This document shows positions 53,677 to 64,000 of a DNA stretch of 64,000 nucleotides, piece after piece; the stretch's first letter is position 1; the number at the start of each line of letters is the position of its first letter. Where the stretch lies: the NCBI RefSeq assembly GCF_023516215.1, contig NZ_CP097349.1:3596001-3660000 (forward strand), read 5' to 3'. The translations under genes were made by a program, and so were the position numbers. The notes under the pieces are model-generated. The model did not search any database. It saw only the letters and a list, made by a program, of their open reading frames with translations, and had not been told where the DNA came from. This stretch comes from Cytobacillus pseudoceanisediminis (GTDB taxonomy: Bacteria > Bacillota > Bacilli > Bacillales > Cytobacillaceae).

Positions 53677-54440
53677 CTAAAAATCATTCCTTCCGCCGGG
53701 CTGCTTGCTGATGCATAACGTTTTTGGGGCATCCTGCCTGCTTCATAGCCCAATCGCCCTGCTTCAATGGCCAGTTTCATTGCTTGTGCCATTTTAACAG
53801 GGTCTTTTGCAGAGGAAACAGCCGTATTTAATAAGACTCCATCTGCTCCCAGCTCCATTGCCAATGCCGCATCTGCCGGGCTCCCAATTCCAGCATCCAC
53901 AATAATCGGGACTGCAGCCTGCTGAATAATAAATTGGAGATTAACAGGGTTGATAATTCCCTGCCCGGAACCAATTGGCGAAGCACAAGGCATGACCGCG
54001 TGGCAGCCCAGTTCTTCCAGCTTTCTGGCAAGCACAACATCATCAGAAGTATACGGCAGGACAATAAATCCCTCGTATAATAGGATTTCCGCCGCTTTTA
54101 GTGTTTCTACCGGATCAGGCAAAAGTGTTTTTCTGCAGCCGATTACCTCAACCTTTATCATGTCGCACAGCCCGGAAGCTTTGGATAGCCTGGCAATCCG
54201 CACAGCTTCCTCGGCTGTCTTTGCTCCGGCCGTATTAGGCAGTAATTTATATTTCTTTAAATCCAGCTTTTCCAAAAAGTTGGGCTGGTTCGCTTCGAAA
54301 ATGTTCATACGGCGTACAGCAAACGTAAGCACCTCTGTTTCAGAAGCTTCTACAGCTTCCTTTTGCACATCAAAGTTTGGATATTTTCCTGTTCCGAGCA
54401 GCAGCCTGGAGTTAAATTCATAAGGTCCAATTTTCAACAA
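53673..54440 (-). CDS. thiG: Thiazole synthase
   Basis: A 255-residue TIM-barrel enzyme. It forms the thiazole ring from DXP, dehydroglycine and ThiS thiocarboxylate. The Schiff-base lysine is in DMIKVEVIG and the phosphate site in [20 protein letters not shown]. The TTG start at 54440 follows GGAGG by 8 bases, one base after the thiS stop. It is intact. Confidence 0.93.
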   Translation of the reverse strand: MLKIGPYEFNSRLLLGTGKYPNFDVQKEAVEASETEVLTFAVRRMNIFEANQPNFLEKLDLKKYKLLPNTAGAKTAEEAVRIARLSKASGLCDMIKVEVIGCRKTLLPDPVETLKAAEILLYEGFIVLPYTSDDVVLARKLEELGCHAVMPCASPIGSGQGIINPVNLQFIIQQAAVPIIVDAGIGSPADAALAMELGADGVLLNTAVSSAKDPVKMAQAMKLAIEAGRLGYEAGRMPQKRYASASSPAEGMIFS

Positions 54441-54441
54441 A

Positions 54442-54645
54442 TCATCCGCCTCCTACAAAGTGTACAATTTCGATTCGATCCCCATCTGTCAGAATGGTTT
54501 CAGCATGCGTGGATTTATCCAAAATACGCTGGTTTAGTTCGACAATGACTACCTTTTTCTCCAAATGAAAGTGCTCGAGCAGGCGTGAAACAGAATTAAC
54601 TGTTTCCGGCAGCACCATAGCATCTCCGTTAATGACAATATTCAT
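54442..54645 (-). CDS. thiS: Sulfur carrier protein ThiS
   Basis: A 67-residue ubiquitin-like protein ending GGG, with the Gly-Gly tail used for thiocarboxylate formation. [20 protein letters not shown] is typical. The ATG overlaps the thiO stop; AAAGGGG precedes it. Confidence 0.92.
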   Translation of the reverse strand: MNIVINGDAMVLPETVNSVSRLLEHFHLEKKVVIVELNQRILDKSTHAETILTDGDRIEIVHFVGGG

Positions 54646-55781
54646 AAAAGCACCCCTTTTGACGAATGGACTAAACCTTCAAGACGGGACAGCCCAAATG
54701 GGTTAGGCTGCTCCGTTTTTCCTTCGAGGATGTCTGCCATCAGTACGCCTGTTGCCGGGGCAAGGAGGATTCCATTCCGAAAATGGCCGGCCGCAATATA
54801 TAACCCTCTATAAACAGGATGTTCTCCTAAAAAAGGCTGGCCATCAGCCGATTGCGGACGAATTCCTGTCCAGGCCCGCTCCCATTCAGCCTTCGCTATA
54901 TCCGGAACAAGGTTTTGCGCCTTTTCCATCAGCGAGGATATCCCCTCAAGGGTCACCTTCTCATCAAATGAATTGACCTTAACGGTCGCTCCAACTACTA
55001 ATCTCCCAGATTGCTTCGGAACGATATAGCATCCATGTGAAAAGATCGTCCCTTGTACAAGCGGTTTTTCAGGTATCACCGAGAAGCACTCGCCTTTAAC
55101 CGGGATAATGGGCAGCGAAAGGCCCGTTCTTTCAAGAATTCCCCTGCTCCATGCCCCGGAAGCAACAATAACGGAATCTGCCAAAAATTCTCCCTGGCTG
55201 GTTCTGACCCCATAAACCTTTTCATCTTTTAAAATAAAATCTGATACATGTGTATACTCATATATTTCTGCGCCAAGGGCTATTGAAGCTTTTGCAAAGG
55301 CAAGGGACAATTCATATGCCTGAACCTGTCCGTCATTCGGTATATACATGGCCCCCCTCAATTTATTTGATACGAATGGTTCACGTTTGATCAGGTCATC
55401 AATCGAAAACCATTCGGCCTGCTCACCCGCTTTTTGCTGGCTTTCTATCAATCTTTTTAATGTCTGCCCCTCCTCTTTATTAGCCGCCACTTTATATACA
55501 CCCTTATTTTGATAGCCAATATGCACTTGTGATAAATCTTCCAGTTCAGGAATCAGGATCCGGTACATGGAGCGGCTTTTGCATGCCAGCTGAAATAGCG
55601 GGCCGTCTTCAGCCAGTTCCGTTTGGGCTCCTAAAATTCCAGCTGCCGCTCCGGAAGCCTTGCCGGCTATTTTACCCTTATCCAAAACGGCCACTTTATA
55701 CCCTCTTTTAGCCAATTGAAAAGCAATGGAGCTTCCGTTAATGCCACCGCCAACTATAACGGCGTCATAAATTTTCCTCAT
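54642..55781 (-). CDS. thiO: Glycine oxidase ThiO
   Basis: A 379-residue FAD-dependent amine oxidase. It oxidises glycine to the imine used by ThiG. The dinucleotide-binding loop is AVIVGGGINGSSIAFQLAK, and GVLMADILEGK is near the end. It overlaps tenI (ATGA) and thiS (ATGA). It is intact. Confidence 0.92.
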   Translation of the reverse strand: MRKIYDAVIVGGGINGSSIAFQLAKRGYKVAVLDKGKIAGKASGAAAGILGAQTELAEDGPLFQLACKSRSMYRILIPELEDLSQVHIGYQNKGVYKVAANKEEGQTLKRLIESQQKAGEQAEWFSIDDLIKREPFVSNKLRGAMYIPNDGQVQAYELSLAFAKASIALGAEIYEYTHVSDFILKDEKVYGVRTSQGEFLADSVIVASGAWSRGILERTGLSLPIIPVKGECFSVIPEKPLVQGTIFSHGCYIVPKQSGRLVVGATVKVNSFDEKVTLEGISSLMEKAQNLVPDIAKAEWERAWTGIRPQSADGQPFLGEHPVYRGLYIAAGHFRNGILLAPATGVLMADILEGKTEQPNPFGLSRLEGLVHSSKGVLL

Positions 55782-56389
55782 TTTTTCCCCTCCTCATTTA
55801 ACTTTTTTGAAAAGAGCTTCGCTGCCTCTGCAGGGTCCTTTGCCTGCAAAATCCCTGACATTACAGCAATGCCATCTGCCCCCGCCTCCAAGACCTCAGG
55901 GACTCTCTCTGGTTTAATGCCTCCAATTGCCATTACCGGAATTTCTACTGCCTTTTTAAGAGCCTCCAGTGACCCAGTGCCCCTTGGCGGGATTCCCTTC
56001 TTGGAGTCGGTTTCAAATATGTGCCCAAACAGGATATAATCAGCCCCCTGTTTTGCAGCCTCTTCTGCTTCTTCAGAAGAATGTACGGAACATCCGATGG
56101 GCATATCTAGAAAATGCGTTTTGACAACACGGACTGGAAGGCTGTGAAAAGCAAGATGGGCACCTGTTTTACATGCCCATGCAACATCCACCCGATCATT
56201 TATAACAATTTTATGAATGGGGATTCCCTCATTACAAAGCAGCTTAACTCCTTCATATAGCTCCCTTGAGGTTCGATGCTTTTCCCTCAAGTGGAACCTG
56301 TCTGCAAAGGGTTCCACTTCACCTGCTATCTCAGCAAAAGCCTCTAGAGATAGCTTTCCATCTGATATAACATGCAGCTGTTTCCTCAT
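55778..56389 (-). CDS. tenI: Thiazole tautomerase TenI
   Basis: A 203-residue TIM barrel of the ThiE/TenI family. INDRVDVAWACKTGAHL, IGCSVHSSEEAEEAAKQGAD and LFGHIFETDSKKGIPPRGT match TenI better than ThiE. It aromatises the thiazole product of ThiG. GGGGAG precedes the ATG. It is directly downstream of the second TPP riboswitch. Confidence 0.85.
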   Translation of the reverse strand: MRKQLHVISDGKLSLEAFAEIAGEVEPFADRFHLREKHRTSRELYEGVKLLCNEGIPIHKIVINDRVDVAWACKTGAHLAFHSLPVRVVKTHFLDMPIGCSVHSSEEAEEAAKQGADYILFGHIFETDSKKGIPPRGTGSLEALKKAVEIPVMAIGGIKPERVPEVLEAGADGIAVMSGILQAKDPAEAAKLFSKKLNEEGKK

Positions 56390-56428
56390 AGCGATAACTC
56401 CCCTGTTTTTTTATGCTTTTAGCAAATT

Positions 56429-56455
56429 AAAAACCACCTTCTAAATAGAAAGTGG
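56429..56455 (-). terminator. Expression-platform terminator of the second TPP riboswitch
   Basis: CCACCTTCT / AGAAAGTGG stem with T5 on the reverse strand. A further CGGGGCT/AGCCCCG hairpin lies at 56461-56483 between it and the aptamer. Confidence 0.75.
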
Positions 56456-56491
56456 CTGTACGGGGCTTATGAATATAGCCCCGATACTCCA

Positions 56492-56578
56492 CTTCCCTAC
56501 GCTGGTATGCCAGATCAGGTTCCAAGGGTTTTAAAGCTTTTGCTTTAATCTCAGCCTGCAAACGGCACCCCCAGCAGA
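56492..56578 (-). ncRNA. TPP riboswitch upstream of tenI
   Basis: On the reverse strand: GGGGGTGCCG, then GGCTGAGATTAAA, CCCTTGGAACCTGATCTGG and CATACCAGCGTAGGGAAG. This is the THI-box. It controls tenI-thiO-thiS-thiG-thiF by termination at 56429-56455. Confidence 0.95.
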
Positions 56579-56611
56579 TATAATTACTATTAAATTTCTA
56601 AAATACTATTT

Positions 56612-58395
<1,784 letters not shown>

Positions 58396-58459
58396 TGATC
58401 ATCTCTCCCTTATAAAAATATAAGGACGAGACCTGGAACCAAGGAAGTGCCAGATATGT

Positions 58460-58491
58460 AAAAAAGCCGGTCCACATAAAGATGGACCGGC
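58460..58491 (-). terminator. Expression-platform terminator of the thiC TPP riboswitch
   Basis: GCCGGTCCA / TGGACCGGC perfect 9-bp stem with six T on the reverse strand. Confidence 0.88.
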
Positions 58492-58536
58492 TAACCGAAG
58501 ATGTCTTTGCACAAAGAAACTTTTGCACATTCTAAC

Positions 58537-58629
58537 TTCCCCACGCTGGTATGATCCAGATCAGGTCCAAAGAGTCAAGAAACTTTAGCGCGTTTCTTTC
58601 TCAGCCCAAGCTATTGGGCACCCCTAGTT
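58537..58629 (-). ncRNA. TPP riboswitch upstream of thiC
   Basis: On the reverse strand: AGGGGTGCCC, GGGCTGAGAAAG, CTCTTTGGACCTGATCTGG and ATCATACCAGCGTGGGGAAG. This is a complete THI-box, followed by the terminator at 58460-58491. Confidence 0.95.
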
Positions 58630-58778
58630 ATTGCTATTAAATTCAATTTTAGTATACAGAATTGCGGAAACAAATGAAAGGAATTATTTCAGAATTCTGT
58701 CAGATGAAAAATTTTGCCTTTATTCTGCTCCTTACCCCGTTTTCCTTAATTCAATTTTTTTACTTCTGAATGAATATC

Positions 58779-58806
58779 AAAAACGCCTGTCAGCGGCAGA
58801 CGTTTT
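58779..58806 (-). terminator. Terminator of the acidic lipoprotein gene
   Basis: AAACGCCTG / CAGACGTTT stem with T-run on the reverse strand. Confidence 0.75.
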
Positions 58807-58822
58807 CCGTGAATTATGCGGG

Positions 58823-59107
58823 TTAGTTCCCGTCAGACTCCTCATCATTCATATCCATATCACTTTCATCCATACTCTCTTCATCCTGTGGTGATTCTTC
58901 ATTCATGCCGGGCTCCTCCATATCAGATTCTTCTGATGTGCCAGGATCCTGCATTTCATTATCTTCATTATTGTTTTCTTCCATCTGATTATCTTCCAAT
59001 TCCACATCTTCCGTTTCCGGCGGCGGATCTTGTTCATCCGTTCCGCATCCTGCCAACAATAATCCTGCACTCAATGGAACTGATAGCCATAGCTTCTTAT
59101 AATTCAT
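58823..59107 (-). CDS. Very acidic lipoprotein
   Basis: 94 residues. A signal peptide ends at lipobox LAGC (about residue 21). The mature part is almost entirely Glu, Asp, Met, Asn and Ser (repeated EESDMEEPGMNEES type units) and probably unfolded. Such anchors may bind cations. AAAGGAGATG precedes the ATG. It is divergent from the nucleotidase. Confidence 0.75.
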   Translation of the reverse strand: MNYKKLWLSVPLSAGLLLAGCGTDEQDPPPETEDVELEDNQMEENNNEDNEMQDPGTSEESDMEEPGMNEESPQDEESMDESDMDMNDEESDGN

Positions 59108-59257
59108 GTATTGTCATCTCCTTTTGCAGTATTATGTTTCTTTAAGACCTTACCCTTTTAGCAGGAGGCCAAACTTTTCTGATCCTTAATAGCCCACCAT
59201 CCGATTAAATCCCTGATATCTGCAAATACTATCCCTGCCACAAATACTGGAGGATGA

Positions 59258-60895
59258 ATGATGAGAGTACTTTTCACCCTTATTTTATTTAGCTTCCTGG
59301 GAATGCCTCTATTCAGCGGACAGCCCGCTGAAAAAGAACAAGGGGATCAGCAGGGTCTTTCGGAAGAATATCACGGCCATGTTGAAGAACGTACAGAAGC
59401 ACCATACAAGCAAATTCAATTGCTGGGCATTAATGATTTCCATGGGCAGCTGAATGTCACTCGGCAGGTTAACGGCAGACCGGCAGGACGCGCTGATTAC
59501 CTCGCTGCCTATTTGCGGCAGCGTGCTTCTGAAAATAAAAACACCCTTTTGCTGCATGCTGGCGACATGATTGGAGCTAGCCCGCCAGTATCCGCTCTTC
59601 TGCGGGATGAACCGACTATTGAATTTTTGAATAAGATGGGGTTTGATATCGGAACTATCGGTAATCATGAATTTGATCGAGGATCTGATGAACTGCTTCG
59701 CCTGCTAAGTGGCAGCAGCCCTTCAGCGGCAAAAGTTTATTCCGGTTCCCATTTCCCATGGATTGCAGCCAATGTCATCAGTCAAAAGTCAGGCAAGCCC
59801 TTTCTTCCTCCATATAAAATAGTAAACGTTAGCGGGATCCCAATTGGATTTATCGGAGTCATCACGAAAGAAACATCGGCTATTACCGCGCCAAACAGTG
59901 TGAAAGATCTGATCTTCACCGATGAAGCTGAAGCCATCAACAAGTATGCCCGAGAACTTAAAAAACAAGGAGTAAGAGCCATTGTGGTACTAGCGCATGT
60001 TCCTGGAAAATCAGAACCAAATGGTGAGCATGCAAGAGGCCCGTTAATAGAGTTGGCCCATCAGGCGGATGACGAAGTGGACATTATTTTCGGAGGCCAT
60101 AGTCATGCCTATCTGAACAGTGTGGTAGATGGAAAGCTTCTTGTGCAGGCCTACTCATATGGCACTGCCTTTTCTGATGTAGATATAGAAATAGATCCCC
60201 AGACAAAGGATATTGTCCGCAAACACGCTGAAATTGTGAATGTTTTTCAAGAGAATATCCAGCCCGCAAGCGACATAACCAGGATGATCGAGAGCTATGA
60301 AAGAAAAGTTGAACCCTCGGTGAACAGATATATTGGCACTGCTGCCATTCCAATCACAGCCGAACAAAACAGAAGCGGTGAATCAGCCCTGGGCAATCTT
60401 ATTGCCGATTCCCAGCGGGCAGTGATGAACACAGATTTCGCTTTCATCAATCCGGGAGGAATCCGGGCAAACATTGACGCCGGCAGAGTTACATGGGGAA
60501 ACTTATATGTCGTCCTCCCCTTCAGCAATCACCTTGTCAAAATGAACCTAACAGGCAGCCAAATTCGTGATGTCCTTAATCAGCAATGGCAGCCAAATTC
60601 AACAAGAATTCTTCAGATTTCCGGCTTCTCTTATTCCTGGTATGACAGCCAGCCTTCCGGTGAAAAAGTAAAAGATATTTATCTTCCTGACGGAACAAAA
60701 TTGGATTCGGACAAGATCTATTCGGTCACTGTAAATACCTATCTCGCTGATGGCGGAGACAATTTTACAGTATTCCGAAAAGGGACGAACAGAGTGACCG
60801 GACCAAGTGATATAGATGCACTAGTGGACTATATACAGAATTCAGCACAGCCATTCAGCTCCGCGATTGAGGGACGCATAAAAAGAATAGACTGA
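59258..60895 (+). CDS. Secreted 5'-nucleotidase / metallophosphatase
   Basis: 545 residues with a signal peptide. An N-terminal metallophosphoesterase domain has GINDFHGQL, HAGDMIGASPPVS, IGNHEFDRG and FGGHSHAY. The C-terminal 5_nucleotid_C domain has NPGGIRANIDAG and LPFSNHLVKMNL. It hydrolyses nucleotides outside the cell. The start may be 59261, the second ATG, which is better spaced from GGAGG. There is no LPxTG anchor. It is intact. Confidence 0.9.
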   Translation: MMRVLFTLILFSFLGMPLFSGQPAEKEQGDQQGLSEEYHGHVEERTEAPYKQIQLLGINDFHGQLNVTRQVNGRPAGRADYLAAYLRQRASENKNTLLLHAGDMIGASPPVSALLRDEPTIEFLNKMGFDIGTIGNHEFDRGSDELLRLLSGSSPSAAKVYSGSHFPWIAANVISQKSGKPFLPPYKIVNVSGIPIGFIGVITKETSAITAPNSVKDLIFTDEAEAINKYARELKKQGVRAIVVLAHVPGKSEPNGEHARGPLIELAHQADDEVDIIFGGHSHAYLNSVVDGKLLVQAYSYGTAFSDVDIEIDPQTKDIVRKHAEIVNVFQENIQPASDITRMIESYERKVEPSVNRYIGTAAIPITAEQNRSGESALGNLIADSQRAVMNTDFAFINPGGIRANIDAGRVTWGNLYVVLPFSNHLVKMNLTGSQIRDVLNQQWQPNSTRILQISGFSYSWYDSQPSGEKVKDIYLPDGTKLDSDKIYSVTVNTYLADGGDNFTVFRKGTNRVTGPSDIDALVDYIQNSAQPFSSAIEGRIKRID

Positions 60896-60925
60896 AAAAG
60901 GACAGCTCGGGGACTGTCCTTTTTT
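60895..60925 (+). terminator. Terminator of the nucleotidase gene
   Basis: AAAAAGGACAG / CTGTCCTTTTT stem with T-run. Confidence 0.85.
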
Positions 60926-60999
60926 CTTGTTCATTTAATACTAACAGCAGGATCGACATCATATCCTTCTATTAGGATCAGAAAGAAAGGAATAGGATA

Positions 61000-61236
61000 A
61001 TGAAAAAGTATATTTATTTTCTCATGCTGTTCGGCGTCTTTTTTCCATTTTTTCATAAGACAGCCATTGTTTTTGAAAACTGGAGATTGTGTACAAATAC
61101 ATCCAAATTGATAGGGATCCAGCTTTATGGACTGGATTCAATGAGAAACCTTCTAATATCATCACTGGCGGCCCTGGTTGCTTTCTTTTTCACCCAGCTA
61201 TTTATTGTGTGGGACAAAAAACATAAAAGTTCTTAA
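61000..61236 (+). CDS. Small membrane protein
   Basis: 78 residues with an N-terminal hydrophobic segment (YIYFLMLFGVFFPFF) and a C-terminal one (LLISSLAALVAFFFTQLFIV). AAAGGAATAGG precedes the ATG. The function is unknown. It is convergent with the DUF3267 gene. Confidence 0.6.
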   Translation: MKKYIYFLMLFGVFFPFFHKTAIVFENWRLCTNTSKLIGIQLYGLDSMRNLLISSLAALVAFFFTQLFIVWDKKHKSS

Positions 61237-61252
61237 ACATATGAATTGAAGC

Positions 61253-61789
61253 CTATTCATAAACCGTAAATTGCGGTTTAGTCGGATGGTCAATGACAAG
61301 AGCATCATTTGGAAATTTTAAGAGCTTTTTATACAAAACAAGGTCTCCAAAACATCCAACTGTCAATATCGCCCCTAATATCGATAATCCAGGCATATTC
61401 AGTACAATTCCAAGAACAAGGGGCAATAAGCCAGTCGGAATGAATGGCAGCATTAAAACCTTTTTCATTTGCTGAACCGTCACTGGCTGTTTAGCATGAG
61501 CATAGGCCACACCCAATTTCAAATTGACTCCCCAGGACATTTCGCTCCATGGGACACCGCCAATATAGCGGAAACCTGCCAAATGGATGGCTTCATGCAA
61601 GATAACGATAACGGCCATACCAGCTAAAAATAATAGCATACCTATAAGATCAAAAGACATTTCTCCTCCGCCATATATTACGGCATGTAAAAAGAGCACC
61701 CCAAATACCAGCGCAATCGTTGCTATGAATAAATAAACCTGCAATTTCATCATTGAAATGGAAACAACCGTTTGTTTTTTATTTTCCAA
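61253..61789 (-). CDS. DUF3267 membrane metallopeptidase-like protein
   Basis: 178 residues with four membrane segments and a zinc motif HEAIH (VIVILHEAIHLAGFRYIGG, about residues 65-69), matching DUF3267. It is a predicted membrane protease of unknown substrate. The TTG start at 61789 has GGGGTG upstream. Confidence 0.85.
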   Translation of the reverse strand: MENKKQTVVSISMMKLQVYLFIATIALVFGVLFLHAVIYGGGEMSFDLIGMLLFLAGMAVIVILHEAIHLAGFRYIGGVPWSEMSWGVNLKLGVAYAHAKQPVTVQQMKKVLMLPFIPTGLLPLVLGIVLNMPGLSILGAILTVGCFGDLVLYKKLLKFPNDALVIDHPTKPQFTVYE

Positions 61790-61887
61790 ATTTTCACCCC
61801 GCGAGGAATTGGTCGATTACCTATATTTACGGATCACAAACAGCAAAGTTTCAAAAAATGGCTATTGCCGGCAGCTCCCCATTGCCT

Positions 61888-63102
61888 TTAGCCCTCCGCT
61901 TCTAATGCATTACCTTTACCTTGAAGCTTCAGCTGAATAAAACCAAAAATGGACGAAATGATTAATAATATTCCTGATAAAATGTAAATAAGCCGAACAC
62001 CGATTAGATCAGTTAAGACCCCTATGCCCAAAATGGAGAAAACGAAAATCAATTCGTTTAAGACAGATTTAGCAGCAAGAATTTTCGTGAGCATTGTTTC
62101 ATCTGCACTATTTTGATACATAGTGGTTTGCGCAAGATCCCGCAGCTGATAGGCAGGTCCCATCAATATTACAAATAGCAGCGCTAAGAAAGGATTCGAA
62201 ATAAAACCATACCCCAAGGTAAGAATCCCGAAAGCACTGGATCCAATCAGCATAAAAATAATCAAACGGCCTTGCAGTAAATAAGAAAGCCGATAAATGA
62301 GGATTCCTCCAGCAATAGTGCCTAAGTAATATCCTCCGTTGATATAACCCCACCAAGACTCCCCTTTCCAAGGGCATCCTCCACATAGGTTAACGTAACT
62401 GCACCAATCCAAATCGTTCCTGCCCAAGCTTCTATTAAATCCATTATGATCAGGACTCGAAGCCCTTTATCCTGGAGGAGTATTTTCCAGCCAGCCGTTA
62501 GACTGGACAGCATCCGGAAGTTTGAGTTCACAGCAGGTGATTCGCTTTTTTATCAAAAACAAGCTTAGAATAGAAATAACAAGCAGAATGATCGTAATGA
62601 TCAATGTGGATTGTTTGCCAAGGAAAGCTAACAGGATACCGCCAAAGGTCCACCCTGCAAACAAGAAAGTCTGGTCAACACTTGAGAGCAGGCTATTCGC
62701 TTTGACTCTTTGCTTTTTAGGAACAACAGCTTTTACCATGGACATTTTAATAGGCGAGAAAAAGCCATTGAAAAAGGATATAAGGGCCAACACTAAGAAA
62801 ATAGCCATTAACATAAAATCCTTCATTTGCTGCAAGAATAATATCATTAATCCAGCAATCAGAACGATCTGGCTTATCTGGGAAAACTTCAATAGATTTA
62901 CTGGCTGAAATCTATCCGAAATGGATGGAAGCAGTATATTACTGATCATTCTCGATATTACACTAATCAATGTGACGGCTGCAGAAAGTGCTGTGCTCCC
63001 TGTTTCATTATACAAATGCAGCACAACAGCCATCGTGTACAGGGCAAACCCAAGATTCGTTGCTGTCTGGCTTACTAGAAGAGCGTAAAATGAACGATTC
63101 AT
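61888..63102 (-). CDS. MFS transporter (two frameshifts)
   Basis: About 405 residues with twelve membrane segments, split in three frames. NGFFSPIKMSMVKAVVPKKQ and VKANSLLSSVDQTFLFAGW are typical of drug-efflux MFS. Missing bases in the T6 run at 62546-62551 and the T3 run at 62365-62367 rejoin KKSESPAVNS and LGKGESWWGYINGGYYLG. GGGGGAT precedes the ATG at 63102. The substrate is unknown. Confidence 0.85.
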
Positions 63103-63353
63103 CACTATCCCCCTATCTAAAGTCGTTGCAAACCGGCATGATTTCTATAAAGTTAAGCTCTTAATCTAATATTGAAAATCTATCATTTAGCTTAACATAT
63201 TGAAAAATGCCTGCAGCAGCCAGCTCGGTAATATGTTCTAACAATATAGATCATGGTAGCTTGTTCCTATTTTTCAGAAAAACATATCACGATTTTCATG
63301 AATGTCTGTATAATCAACTTAAACTATTAATAGAAAGGAGCTCAACAGAAAAC

Positions 63354-63773
63354 GTGCTTTACATATGGGATATCGAAAAGATTATAAAAAACACCTTGGA
63401 TGGGTTCCAATTGGATATTAACTATGAGTTCTGCAATACACTTACTGCACCCATGAGCTACAATGTCTCAACGAATACAATTAAATTTAACTACCTGAAA
63501 GTGAACGGCTACATTGCAAAAATTAATTTTAAAATTAAAGAAACAGATGAGAACCTGGTTAAATTAATGCTATTCCATGAAATCGGGTATTATCTGGACT
63601 TCAAGAAAAACAAACATGACATAAGAACGCTACTGTACGGAGAAGATGACGAAAAAGAACAGCTCATGTCTGAAATAGAAAAAAACTCATGGGATTATGG
63701 AAGAAAAATAGTACCTGAACAACTGGTAAATTCCTATGATCATTTACGGGAATTGGATAAAATGTTCAGCTAG
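63354..63773 (+). CDS. Metallopeptidase-like protein with an altered HExxH motif
   Basis: About 139 residues from the GTG at 63354, preceded by GAAAGGAG at 13 bases. The frame is open back to 63207 without a good start. The core reads FHEIGYYLDFKKNKHDIRTL; relatives read HEIGHYLDF. The second zinc His is Tyr here (TAT for CAT/CAC). The rest (EKNSWDYGRKIVPE) fits the family of small phage/ImmA-like peptidases. Activity is doubtful if the base is right. Confidence 0.6.
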   Translation: MLYIWDIEKIIKNTLDGFQLDINYEFCNTLTAPMSYNVSTNTIKFNYLKVNGYIAKINFKIKETDENLVKLMLFHEIGYYLDFKKNKHDIRTLLYGEDDEKEQLMSEIEKNSWDYGRKIVPEQLVNSYDHLRELDKMFS

Positions 63774-63775
63774 AA

Positions 63776-63809
63776 AAAGAAATGCGCCTCATTAAGAGAC
63801 GCATTTCTT
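63776..63809 (+). terminator. Terminator
   Basis: AAATGCGCCTC / GAGACGCATTT stem with one mismatch and T-rich tail, between convergent genes. Confidence 0.7.
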
Positions 63810-63811
63810 TA

Positions 63812-64000
63812 TTAATTCGGTTCCACATGGACGTGAACATCATAAACCCCATAATCCCTCATCATCACTTTCTCCACATGTGTCGCAATATCATGGGCTT
63901 CCTTAATATCAAGCTTGGAATTAACCAAAATGACCACATCGATCACTTCATTGTTTCCATAGCTTCTGCCTTTAATATCTTTAATGCCTTTTACCCCGTC
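63812..64000 (-). CDS. CDF cation efflux protein, C-terminal end (partial)
   Basis: The last 62 residues of a cation diffusion facilitator. IKGRSYGNNEVIDVVILVNS then LDIKEAHDIATHVEKVM and VHVHVEPN is the cytoplasmic ZT-dimer domain. The gene runs off the window. It exports a divalent metal. Confidence 0.85.
   Translation of the reverse strand, partial: DGVKGIKDIKGRSYGNNEVIDVVILVNSKLDIKEAHDIATHVEKVMMRDYGVYDVHVHVEPN

Noticed and set aside
61888..63102. Three separate small membrane genes
   Set aside because: The pieces join into one normal-length MFS transporter once two homopolymer losses are allowed.

Overview
The window is chromosomal DNA from a low-GC Gram-positive of the Bacillaceae (Bacillus sensu lato). 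The evidence is the many B. subtilis-type gene sets (mccAB/yrrT, yezD, thi/tenI, yknWXYZ, ydbST, yfmQ), strong AGGAGG-type ribosome binding sites, frequent TTG/GTG starts, lipoboxes, T-box and TPP riboswitches and a sigma-W type promoter. Genus and species cannot be fixed from the sequence. There is no rRNA, tRNA, prophage, transposase or CRISPR array.

Layout. 0-2.5 kb: a LytTR regulator, a DUF3021 membrane protein and an ABC exporter. 2.7-11.5 kb: small membrane or unknown proteins, VanZ, a decayed serine hydrolase, a cupin, a DNA alkylation repair protein, a DUF2268 lipoprotein and a methyltransferase. 12-14.4 kb: phenylalanine hydroxylase plus pterin dehydratase behind a palindromic operator and a T-box. 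15.3-27.7 kb: a sulfur island with mccAB and yrrT divergent, ssuA, and one long reverse-strand series (sulfate-binding protein-cysT-cysW-cysA-yezD-FMN reductase-ssuB-ssuC-FMN monooxygenase). Four of its promoters share one 20-bp motif. 28-32.6 kb: a MarR/nitroreductase/ABM detoxification operon, DUF2798, tiny membrane proteins and two GNATs. 33-50.5 kb: an envelope-stress and peptide-resistance island with yknWXYZ (sigma-W type promoter), a BcrA/MutE-like ABC exporter, two two-component systems, a tandem DUF1259 protein, a class A beta-lactamase-fold hydrolase and a second ABC exporter fused transcriptionally to ydbS-ydbT. 51-52.5 kb: VOC proteins. 52.6-58.6 kb: thiamine operon thiC-tenI-thiO-thiS-thiG-thiF with two TPP riboswitches. 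58.8-64 kb: an acidic lipoprotein, a secreted 5'-nucleotidase, a DUF3267 protein, an MFS transporter, a protein with a broken HExxH motif and the end of a CDF metal transporter.

Quality warning. About twenty otherwise well conserved genes carry single-base indels, almost all in homopolymers of 3-7 bases, with clean family-matching sequence in the new frame. This looks like assembly or read error rather than gene decay. These genes are annotated as whole CDSs with the break position given. Only a few lesions look biological: an internal deletion in the 5.2-6.5 kb serine hydrolase, the DUF1259 remnant at 15.1 kb and a possible remnant near 8.5 kb.
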